Source: JADJRG01 sp964474905 (GTDB lineage Bacteria > Myxococcota_A > Polyangia > Nannocystales > Nannocystaceae). Taken from it: 64,000 nucleotides of DNA. The position numbers and the translations under genes were made by a program. Positions 16,787 through 23,735 of the stretch are shown one piece after another. The notes beneath the pieces are model-generated. The model did no database searches and was not told the origin of the DNA. It was given only the letters and a program-made list of their open reading frames with translations. How positions within the stretch are numbered: position 1 is the first letter of the stretch; the number at the start of each line of letters is the position of its first letter. Location: positions 1-64,000 of the forward strand of contig CAYYUP010000030.1 in assembly GCA_964474905.1 (NCBI GenBank), in the 5' to 3' direction.

Positions 16787-18262
16787 CTAGCGGGACTGGC
16801 GATGGCGTGCGGGGGGTGGGCGGACGGCGACGTAGAGCACGAGGCCGGCGGCGATCGTCGCAGCTGCGAAGAGTGAGGTGATGGGACGTTCTCCGACTGT
16901 AAAGACGATCATCCAGGCCATCAGGCTGAGGGCGAGCAGAGTGGTCAGCGGATGTCCCCAGGTCCGGTAGGGGCGGGGCAGTTCGGGCTCTCGCCAGCGC
17001 AGCACAAAGACCCCGGCGACCGTCAACCCCGACGAGAGCGCGAGAGTGATGCCCATGTAGGTGAGCAGATCCGAAAAGGTCGCGCTGAGCATCATTGCGG
17101 TGGCGATAAGCGCTTGCAGAGCGATCGCTCGCGCAGGTCCGCGGCTGCGGGGTTTTTCTAAATCTGTCCGAGAGGTCAGCCTTGATGCGAGACCGCGGAG
17201 TCGGGGATAGTCACCGCCGAGCGCCTCGTAAACCCGCGGCCCAGCCATCATCAGAGCGCTCACCGTGGTCAAGAGTCCGAGGGCGACGATCAGGGTGAGG
17301 CCTGTGGTGATCCACGGATCGTTGAAGAGCGCCTCGGCGGCGATGTAGCCGACCTCGACGACGCCAGAGAGAGCGCTTGCGGGCGCGGCGATCACAAAGA
17401 CGAGGTTGAGCCCGAGGTAGAGCAGGGTGACGGTGAGCGTGCCGATGATCAGCGCCCGCGGGATGCTGCGGCTCGGCTCGGTGAGTTCGCCTGCGATGTA
17501 GGCCGCGGCATTCCAGCCGCTATAGGCGAAGGAGACAAAGACCAGACCGACGGCGAAGGCTGGCGAGCGGATCGCCTGCAGCGTCTGTGGATCGCTGAGT
17601 GGTGTGAGCCGGCTGAAGTCACCAAAGGCCAGGCCGCCGGCGATAAAGGCGACGATCAGAAGCATCGTCAGGGCTGTCACAGCGCCCTGTACGAGGCCCC
17701 CAAGGCGTACTCGGAGGCCGTGCATGAGGGCGAGGCAGAGGATCGCCGCGAGACCGACGAGTGTCGGATTGAGGCCGGGCACGAGGCGCCCGAAGTACTC
17801 GCCGAAGGCGATCGCGGCGGCGGCCATCGGTGCCGAGAAGCCGACGATCAGCGAAATCCAACCGGCGACAAAGCCGACCGCCGGGTGATAGATGCGACCG
17901 AGCAAGCGGTACTCGCCGCCGTTTTGCGGGAGCGCAGCGGCGAGTTCGGCGTAGGCGAGGGCGCCACAGAGGGCCGTGATCCCGCCGATCGCCCAGGCCA
18001 GCAGGACCGCGCTCTGCGAGCCCAGGTCGCGGATAAGAAAGCCCGTGGTCGTGAAGACACCGGCGCCGATCATGCTGGCGGCGATCAGTAGGATCGCCGT
18101 TGGCGTCCCGAGAATTCGAGGCGGAGCTGCGGTGCTCGGCAGGCCTCGGGCGTCGTCAAGGCTGCCGTCCGCGGGCCCGGTGGCGGCGTCATGACTGCGG
18201 CTGTTGTGTTTGTCGTGCTTGTCGTGCTTGTCGCGCCCGTTGTGATGCTCGGCGTGTGGCAT
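16787..18262 (-). CDS. APC-family amino acid permease
   Basis: About 491 residues, 12 hydrophobic segments after a roughly 50-residue hydrophilic N-terminus. The first helix has the APC consensus TAILLIAASMIGAGVFTTTG, followed by GxxxALxYAELAAALPQNGGEY; this is the substrate-binding unwound helix of LAT/APA-type transporters. I choose ATG 18262 (MPHAEHHNGR), 5 bp after the stop of the upstream lipoprotein gene; a longer frame overlaps that gene. The N-terminus carries a (DKH) repeat, His-rich, encoded by a nonanucleotide repeat. Tandem spacing suggests an operon with the lipoprotein. Substrate not predictable. Confidence 0.9.
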   Translation of the reverse strand: MPHAEHHNGRDKHDKHDKHNSRSHDAATGPADGSLDDARGLPSTAAPPRILGTPTAILLIAASMIGAGVFTTTGFLIRDLGSQSAVLLAWAIGGITALCGALAYAELAAALPQNGGEYRLLGRIYHPAVGFVAGWISLIVGFSAPMAAAAIAFGEYFGRLVPGLNPTLVGLAAILCLALMHGLRVRLGGLVQGAVTALTMLLIVAFIAGGLAFGDFSRLTPLSDPQTLQAIRSPAFAVGLVFVSFAYSGWNAAAYIAGELTEPSRSIPRALIIGTLTVTLLYLGLNLVFVIAAPASALSGVVEVGYIAAEALFNDPWITTGLTLIVALGLLTTVSALMMAGPRVYEALGGDYPRLRGLASRLTSRTDLEKPRSRGPARAIALQALIATAMMLSATFSDLLTYMGITLALSSGLTVAGVFVLRWREPELPRPYRTWGHPLTTLLALSLMAWMIVFTVGERPITSLFAAATIAAGLVLYVAVRPPPARHRQSR

Positions 18263-18266
18263 CGGC

Positions 18267-18833
18267 TCATTCGAGGTCGTCGAGTTCGTCGAAGAGCTGG
18301 GTGCAGGCCGGTATCGCTGGCTCGCCGGCGCTCTTGTCATGGCCCTGGCGGAGGTTTTTTAGGCCCGCCTCGAGGATGCGTCCGGGGCTCATTGAGGACT
18401 CACCGCGGCGCCGGAGGTCTTTGCCAAAGGCTGTCTTCATGGACAGGTTTTGGTAGTAGTCGGTGAGCGTTCCGTCGACGTAATCTTTGTTGAGAGCGGC
18501 GCAGAGGACCTGCAGATCTGCGAATTGGTCCTTGCGTGCATCGCTCCCATGGCTCGCACCTGCGGCCTCCCGTGGGGCCTCGTGGGGCCTTGTAGGGGCA
18601 TCGGCGTGCTTGGGAGTTGCAGTTGCCGTTGCAGGCGCGCCATCGGGTTTGGCTTTGGTGCTCGCTGCGGGAGTCGCCGGTGCTGCGACCTGAGCGATCT
18701 TTGCCTGGGGCTCGCTGCGGTCGCAAGCAGCGATGCCCAGCAAGAGCGATAGGAAGGAAAAGGAAAAAAAGGAAAAGAAGGAAAAGAAGGAAAAAAAGGA
18801 AAAGCGAGGGGGCTGCGCTGTTGGGAGACGCAT
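18267..18833 (-). CDS. Lipoprotein with microsatellite-encoded signal peptide
   Basis: A 188-residue lipoprotein. The hydrophobic core of the signal peptide is a Phe/Ser repeat (FSFF units) encoded by a purine-rich nonanucleotide-like repeat at 18751-18805, then LSLLLGIAAC gives the lipobox. A low-complexity Ala/Pro/Lys/Thr linker follows to about residue 95, then a 90-residue C-terminal domain with two cysteines (VLCAALN, IPACTQLF) that I do not recognise. It lies directly upstream of the APC permease and may serve with it. Another frame over the same repeat also looks hydrophobic but lacks the downstream lipoprotein features. Confidence 0.72.
   Translation of the reverse strand: MRLPTAQPPRFSFFSFFSFFSFFSFSFLSLLLGIAACDRSEPQAKIAQVAAPATPAASTKAKPDGAPATATATPKHADAPTRPHEAPREAAGASHGSDARKDQFADLQVLCAALNKDYVDGTLTDYYQNLSMKTAFGKDLRRRGESSMSPGRILEAGLKNLRQGHDKSAGEPAIPACTQLFDELDDLE
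18751..18805 (-). repeat. GAAAAGAAG-type repeat encoding the signal peptide core
   Basis: On the plus strand the stretch is a run of GGAAAA(G/A)AA units; the minus strand is a pyrimidine tract reading TTTTCCTTC, i.e. Phe-Ser-Phe. Units of nine keep the frame of the lipoprotein, so unit number would set the length of the hydrophobic h-region. Confidence 0.88.
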
Positions 18834-19028
18834 CGCGCGGACGATAGGCGGGCGGGCCTGGAGCTGTCAAAGCGGTGCTCTGGACGCAGGAGAGCTTACC
18901 TGCGGACACAGGGGGAGCTGCTTTGGCAGGCCTGCGCCGCTTTGGCACCCTTGCCTCGACGGGCCCAAGCGATGGCCCGAGAACACGAGAGGCGCTGTCC
19001 AAAAGACTGCGCCTCTCATATTTATTGG

Positions 19029-19050
19029 GCCTCATGGGCCCCTTTTTTTA
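19029..19050 (+). terminator. Hairpin with T-run, orphan orientation
   Basis: GGGCC, a 5-nt loop and GGCCC are followed by C and seven T on the plus strand, a terminator-like arrangement. No plus-strand gene is called upstream; the flanking genes are both on the minus strand. It may stop antisense transcription or be incidental. Confidence 0.35.
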
Positions 19051-19072
19051 GTTGGGGCGGAGCCCTGTCGGC

Positions 19073-19258
19073 TCAGTCGCCGCCGAAGAGGCCACCGAGC
19101 TTATCGCCGAGGCCGCCGGGAAGCTTGTCCTGGAGGCCCGACTTGGCGAGCATGCTGGGAAGATCAGCGGCGTTCTCTTTGAGGTACGAGATCACCTTTG
19201 CGGCGGTGTCTTTGTCGAGTCCGACCTTGCTGATAAGTCCTTGAATGAGATCGTCCAT
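19073..19258 (-). CDS. Small helical protein (61 aa)
   Basis: A 61-residue protein from ATG 19258 with AAGG six bases upstream. Its N-terminal MDDLIQGLISKVGLDKDTAA looks like the helical repeat of DUF937/DUF2780-type small proteins, and the C-terminus is a Gly/Leu-rich amphipathic repeat (KLPGGLGDKLGGLFGGD). Standalone, with a 400-bp gap upstream. The function is unknown; the longer upstream extension of the frame has no coding character and is left out. Confidence 0.72.
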   Translation of the reverse strand: MDDLIQGLISKVGLDKDTAAKVISYLKENAADLPSMLAKSGLQDKLPGGLGDKLGGLFGGD

Positions 19259-19433
19259 GTTGTGCCTTGGTCCTTTGCGTGGGGGTGAGTGGGCGGGATA
19301 GTAGGGGATCGATGCGGGGCTGTCACCCGTTGGCAAGGGTGCATACGGGCGCATCTGCCGGGTCTGCATACGGGACTTCTGTTTGGATCTAGGGCGGAGC
19401 TTGGCACCGCCGAGCGGCGCATTGTCGGCTGGC

Positions 19434-19660
19434 TCAGCCGGAGCCGCAGAGATCAGCGCCGTAATGCAGACAGGCGCCGAAGGTCGAGCGGCTTTCGCAG
19501 TGTTGCACGCAGACCGCTCCCTCGTCGCAGACGTCGGGCCCCCTACGAGGCGTACGAACCGGCGAGGCTGCGGCTGGTGCATTGGCGCACGCACTTGGCC
19601 TTGGCCTCGCACTCATCGCGGCCGGAGTGCAGGGGGGAATTTGCCTGGGCTGGGCAGGGT
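19434..19660 (-). pseudogene. Possible frame-broken Cys-rich repeat remnant
   Basis: Two adjacent minus-strand segments in different frames encode similar modules: DECEAKAKCVRQCTSRS (stop soon after, near 19550) and DVCDEGAVCVQHCESRS followed by FGACLHYGADLCGSG. Both share C-x3-A-x-C-V-x2-C-x-S-R-S. The likeness between frames suggests that a tandem Cys repeat was split by a frameshift. No signal peptide or good start remains and the 5' side abuts the cysH start. It could also be a sequencing indel in an intact small gene. Confidence 0.35.
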
Positions 19661-19674
19661 GGTGACAATGATGG

Positions 19675-20430
19675 ATGATGGCGCCGATGACCGACATCGC
19701 CGACATCGCCTCTGGGCTCGCCAAGGCCTCTGCTCGCGAGATCCTGAGCGATGCTTTAGAGCGTTTCGGTGACGACCTGGTGATCGCATTTTCGGGCGCC
19801 GAAGACGTGCTGCTCGTCGAGTACGCCTCTCAGTTGGGGCGGCCCTTTCGGGTTCTCAGTCTCGACACGGGTCGCCTGCACCCCGAGACCCTGCGCTTTT
19901 TCGCGGCGGTCGAGCAGCACTACCGAATCCGCATCGAATACGCTTTTCCGGAGGCTCAGGCGGTCGAGGACTTGGTGCGGGCGAAGGGGCTTTTTTCGTT
20001 TTACGACGATGGTCATCAGGAGTGCTGTTCGGTCCGCAAGGTCGAGCCGCTGCGTCGCCATCTCTCGCGGGTGCGTGCGTGGGTCTCTGGGCAGCGCCGC
20101 GATCAGAGCTTGGACACCCGGGCGAAGGTCGCGGTTGTCGAACTCGACCCGGTTTTTCGCGGCCTAGGTGGCGCTCCGTTGGTCAAGTACAACCCACTTG
20201 CCGAGGCCTCGAGCGCCGAGATATGGGCGCTCTTGCGGGTGCTCGAGGTCCCACAAAATCCCCTGCACGGACGCGGTCTGGTGAGCATCGGCTGCGAGCC
20301 CTGCACCCGCTCGGTGCTACCGGGTCAGCACGAGCGAGAGGGCCGCTGGTGGTGGGAGCAGGAGGAGCATAAAGAGTGCGGGCTGCACGCGGGCAATCAC
20401 CGAGTGGATCCGGGGCCGACGAGCGAGTGA
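19675..20430 (+). CDS. cysH: Assimilatory adenylyl-sulfate (APS) reductase
   Basis: A 251-residue PAPS/APS reductase family enzyme reducing activated sulfate to sulfite. The phosphate-binding FSGAEDVLL is at 39-47. Cysteine pairs Cys117-Cys118 (ECCSVRK) and Cys207-x2-Cys210 (GCEPC) are the [4Fe-4S] ligands that mark APS reductases; PAPS-specific enzymes such as E. coli CysH lack them. The catalytic Cys235 is in ECGLH near the C-terminus. Electrons come from thioredoxin or glutaredoxin. It is separated by about 6 kb from the permease-cysD-cysNC cluster but completes the same pathway. Several closely spaced ATGs make the exact start uncertain. Confidence 0.92.
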   Translation: MMAPMTDIADIASGLAKASAREILSDALERFGDDLVIAFSGAEDVLLVEYASQLGRPFRVLSLDTGRLHPETLRFFAAVEQHYRIRIEYAFPEAQAVEDLVRAKGLFSFYDDGHQECCSVRKVEPLRRHLSRVRAWVSGQRRDQSLDTRAKVAVVELDPVFRGLGGAPLVKYNPLAEASSAEIWALLRVLEVPQNPLHGRGLVSIGCEPCTRSVLPGQHEREGRWWWEQEEHKECGLHAGNHRVDPGPTSE

Positions 20431-20459
20431 GCTGCGGCAGGATTTCGCCCGCGGTGAGA

Positions 20460-21269
20460 TCAGGGCGCGCAGAGCAGCGCGCCCTTTAATTGGCTGCACA
20501 TTGAATGGGGTGGGTTGCAGAAGATGGAGCCCAGGCAATCACAGGGCGGCTCGCCTTCGCATTCGGCGATGCCGGGCTCGCAGCGGTGATGAGTGCATCC
20601 TGGGCCCTCGGTGATCACACAGATGAGATCGTCGCAGAGATCGCAGTCCGGCACCCAATCACAGGCGAGCACTGGCAGGCATTTGCCGGTATAACAGCCG
20701 TCATCGACCTGTGGCAGCGTGCCGGAGTCGCAATCCGGCTGCGGCGAGTTGCAGCTCACCTCGGTCGGATCGCAGCTCTTGCCCTTGACGACGCAGATGC
20801 CCGCCTCGCAGGTCGCGCTTGTGAGCCCCCACTCGTCGCATTTGTCGGACTTGCAATTGCCGCCGCAATTGCCTGGACTGGTCATATCCGGGTTGTAAGC
20901 GATGCAACCGCAACAGTCGCCTGAGATCGCGCAATCCCTGTCGGAGTCGCAAGGGTCGCCCTCGAGCGCCGGCTTGCAGAGATCGACGCCGCCGGTACCA
21001 CCGGTGGTGGAGGTCGGATCCGTCGTCGAAGAGGTCGAAGAGGTCGAAGAGGAAGAAGACGAACTACCAGAGCCGCCGGAGCTAGCTGTGCTCGTAGTGC
21101 TCGACGACGATGATGCGCTGCCGCTTTGGGTCGCGGTATCGCCGGTGCTCATCGTTGTATTGGAGTCGGCAGTCGAGCCCGCTGTCGTCTTGCCGTCATC
21201 GAAGCAGGCCGCGAGCCCAGTGCTGAGCATGAAGGCAGTGCAGAGCCCGAGGGCACGTTGTAGATGCAT
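20460..21269 (-). CDS. Cys-rich myxobacterial lipoprotein
   Basis: About 269 residues from ATG 21269 (MHLQRALGLC). Signal peptide then lipobox TGLAAC, followed by an approximately 80-residue Ser/Thr/Gly/Asp linker, then a 170-residue domain with more than 20 cysteines spaced in pairs (DCCGC, GNCGGNC, CDLCDD, CHHRC-like). The pattern looks disulfide-stabilised and extracellular. It resembles the large group of surface lipoproteins in Nannocystaceae; no enzymatic motif is visible. The frame extends upstream to 21344 but the signal peptide fixes the start. Confidence 0.82.
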   Translation of the reverse strand: MHLQRALGLCTAFMLSTGLAACFDDGKTTAGSTADSNTTMSTGDTATQSGSASSSSSTTSTASSGGSGSSSSSSSTSSTSSTTDPTSTTGGTGGVDLCKPALEGDPCDSDRDCAISGDCCGCIAYNPDMTSPGNCGGNCKSDKCDEWGLTSATCEAGICVVKGKSCDPTEVSCNSPQPDCDSGTLPQVDDGCYTGKCLPVLACDWVPDCDLCDDLICVITEGPGCTHHRCEPGIAECEGEPPCDCLGSIFCNPPHSMCSQLKGALLCAP

Positions 21270-21340
21270 GCCTTGGAGGATAGCGAAGAACGCTTGCTCG
21301 GGAGGAACGATGCGAGCCCCGATCGAGCTCCAGCTCCCGA

Positions 21341-22093
21341 TCAACTACCCGGAAGAAACGACGCGAAGTGGCTCGGCAGTTCGATGCCTTCGCCCATCAG
21401 GATTTGATCGCCCCAGCGCTCGAGCCAGAGCATGCGTTCGGGGGGGGCTCGATAGACGTAGGTGGCGACGCGGGGAAGGGCGGGGCGACCGTGCATGCCG
21501 ACACCGGCGGCGCTGGCTTGGCCGCGTCGTTCGAGGGCGTAGTCGTGGGGGCCGCGTTGGATGTGGCGGGGGGGTTCGCCGAGGAGGCCGTGGCCGCCGA
21601 CGGGATCGAGTACCAGCCAGCGCTTTAGTGCCGGTGAGGTGACGAGCCAGCGCCGCCTATCGGTGTCGGTCATGACCACGACGACGGTTGTGATTTGGCC
21701 TTCGCGCAGGGTCAGCACGCCTTCGATTAAAAAGTCGCCGTCGACCGAACTGTCGCCGGAGTCGATGAGCACCACGTCGCCCTGGCGCAGGTTGGTCGGT
21801 GACATCTCGGGCTCATCGGCGCGGGCGACCAGGGCGCGGGGCACCGGTGTGGCGGGCACTCGCCCCTGGAGGCGTTCGGCGACCCGGTTGCGCACGCGCT
21901 GACTGGCGGCGTCGAGGGGTGGCTTGGTATTGACGAGGCCGTCGCCTGCAGTCAGCGCAAGGGGCTCGCCGTCGCCGTCGGTGAGCTGACGGCGGCCGTC
22001 GCCCCAGTCGCGGAGGCGTCTGGCCGCGAGAATGCCGACCCAAAAGGCGCCTGCGATGGTCAGGGCGGCGACCAATGATGCGAGAGTGAGCAT
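21341..22093 (-). CDS. Membrane-anchored protein, DUF4178-like
   Basis: A 250-residue protein with one N-terminal transmembrane helix (LASLVAALTIAGAFWVGILAA) followed by a cytosolic or periplasmic domain. The segment LRQGDVVLIDSGDSSVDGDFLIEGVL near residue 103 and the later WLVLDPVGGHG match the look of DUF4178 domains (GDV..., then VEG, then W-L-x-x). Starts with ATG 22093. Function unknown. The gene order with the COQ4-like gene upstream on the same strand (gap about 216 bp) does not point to a role. Confidence 0.65.
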   Translation of the reverse strand: MLTLASLVAALTIAGAFWVGILAARRLRDWGDGRRQLTDGDGEPLALTAGDGLVNTKPPLDAASQRVRNRVAERLQGRVPATPVPRALVARADEPEMSPTNLRQGDVVLIDSGDSSVDGDFLIEGVLTLREGQITTVVVVMTDTDRRRWLVTSPALKRWLVLDPVGGHGLLGEPPRHIQRGPHDYALERRGQASAAGVGMHGRPALPRVATYVYRAPPERMLWLERWGDQILMGEGIELPSHFASFLPGS

Positions 22094-22309
22094 GGCGATC
22101 GGCAGGCGGTGGCGGTCCGAATGCCGCGACCGGCAGGTGATAGCACGCCGGGCAGGGGCCGTCTGGGTCAGCCCGCAGGGGGGTCGCTGCGCTCCGATAC
22201 GCGGACGTTTGGCGCTGGATTGAACGAGCGTTTTCGTACGTTGGGGGTACGGCCGAGAGTCTTCGCGCAGCGAGCGCGAGATCCAGTTGAAGGCCTCGCA
22301 GCGCCCATA

Positions 22310-23230
22310 TCAGTCGATTTGGTAGCGCCGGCGGAGGGTGGCGACGGGCTCGTGCACCTCCGGCCAGGGATCCCAGGTCAGTACCTCGAGCTTGCTGCGT
22401 TTGCCCGTGTTGAAGGCGGTGAGCAGGCGGTCGATGTCGACGGCGTTGATCTGCGGGGCGGCGGCGGTCGGCAGGCGGACGCCGAGATTGAAGAGCAGCA
22501 GCGTAAACTCGAGCATCGTCAGGCCGTGCTCGCCCATCGTGCCCGCCTCAAAGCCGGCCATGGTTGTCTCGCCGTAAATATCGGTGCCAGCGCCAAGCAG
22601 GGCGTGTCCCATGTCGTGGAAGGCCATGGTCTCGGGCACACCGCGGCGTTCGCCCGGCAGCGGGAAGGAGTTGCGGCGGCAATGATCAAAGAAGGCGCGT
22701 CCGAGTGTGTGCTCGGGCAGCTCGGCGAGGGCCTGGTAGCGCGTCCGAGTGCGGCGGTCCGGGAGGCGAGCGAAGGCCTTGAGCATGCGCCAACGAGTGC
22801 CGAGTCCGTCGCGCCTCCAGGCCGCGCCGAGCCGACGCATCGGTGGGAACCGTCGCAGTAGGCGCGCGCTCAGGCGGCGGTGCTGACCATTGCGGGCCCG
22901 CTCGAGATCACGGAGAACGGGCAGGTCGTCGTGGCCGAGTGCGAGCGCGTAGCGGCCGAGCTGCGAGAGTCGGGCAGCGGAGAGCGGCGCGACCAACATC
23001 GCCGCGAGCGCGAGGCGTTCGAGTGCTGGAACGGCGGCCTTGGCGGGCAAGAGAGCCGCCAATTCTGTCGCCGAGGGGATCTGCCTCGGGACCTCGGCGG
23101 CAACGTCGACCTCGTCGGCGACGAAGCTCACGAGTCGACGCAGGCGGGCGTCGTCGGGGTGCTCGCTGATCTGTGCCATCGCCGCGAAGAGGGCGCTGGC
23201 GGCTGCGGCAGGGAGGTCGAGTGGCAGCAC
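22310..23230 (-). CDS. COQ4-like protein
   Basis: A 306-residue protein. Residues 205-221 have the COQ4 hallmark His-Asp-x2-His-x11-Glu (HDMGHALLG...GE), followed by GFEAGTMGEHGLTMLEF helices as in COQ4. COQ4 in mitochondria and proteobacteria takes part in ubiquinone-ring modification and binds a divalent metal through this motif. The N-terminal 140 residues are an extra Ala/Leu/Arg-rich helical region not typical of COQ4 (usual length about 230-270), with a TerB-like feel. Myxobacteria mostly use menaquinone, so a quinone role is an inference that needs care. Confidence 0.72.
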   Translation of the reverse strand: MLPLDLPAAAASALFAAMAQISEHPDDARLRRLVSFVADEVDVAAEVPRQIPSATELAALLPAKAAVPALERLALAAMLVAPLSAARLSQLGRYALALGHDDLPVLRDLERARNGQHRRLSARLLRRFPPMRRLGAAWRRDGLGTRWRMLKAFARLPDRRTRTRYQALAELPEHTLGRAFFDHCRRNSFPLPGERRGVPETMAFHDMGHALLGAGTDIYGETTMAGFEAGTMGEHGLTMLEFTLLLFNLGVRLPTAAAPQINAVDIDRLLTAFNTGKRSKLEVLTWDPWPEVHEPVATLRRRYQID

Positions 23231-23338
23231 ATGATGGGTGTAACACGGAGTTAGAGCCCCTCGCAGAAGGGGCCGGGCGTGCGTTGCCGGGGTGACTTGG
23301 GCGGCCTCTTCGGCTTGCGAGCGGAGTTCGGGCTCCCT

Positions 23339-23728
23339 ATGCTCGCGGCGATGTTAGCTCGTCGCTTCCTCGATCATGACGCTCGCACTCCTGCCGTCTC
23401 CGAGAAGATCGCCACGTTTCACAGCGATCTTGTGGACGAGGTCCAAAGGGCGGTCGATCGCAGCGCCGTGGTTGTCGTCGGCATGGCCCAAAATCCCTTC
23501 GTCAAGCGGGTCCGCCGGGCACTTAAGGATGCGGGGGTCGAGTTTGAGTACCTCGAATACGGTTCGTATCTCAGCAAATGGCGCGAGCGCCTGGCGATCA
23601 AGATGTGGAGCGGGTGGCCGACCTTTCCCCAGGTTTTTGTCCGCGGCACTTTGATCGGCGGCGCCGAGGAAACCGCGCAGGGCCTCGCCGACGGCAGCCT
23701 GCGCGAGCGTTTGGCCGCAGGTTCGTAG
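23339..23728 (+). CDS. Glutaredoxin-fold protein lacking active-site cysteine
   Basis: About 129 residues from ATG 23339 (alternative 23351). The monothiol-glutaredoxin fold is clear: VVVVGMAQNPFVKRVRRAL matches the strand-active site-helix where CGFS or CPYC would be, WPTFPQVFVRGTLIGG matches the cis-Pro/glutathione loop, and ADGSL follows. Yet the active-site position reads NPFV and the protein has no cysteine at all. It cannot do thiol-disulfide exchange or ligate a cluster through its own thiol. Its stop is about 8-26 bp from the cyclase start, so the pair may be co-expressed. A binding or scaffold role is inferred. Confidence 0.78.
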   Translation: MLAAMLARRFLDHDARTPAVSEKIATFHSDLVDEVQRAVDRSAVVVVGMAQNPFVKRVRRALKDAGVEFEYLEYGSYLSKWRERLAIKMWSGWPTFPQVFVRGTLIGGAEETAQGLADGSLRERLAAGS

Positions 23729-23735
23729 CTCGGGT

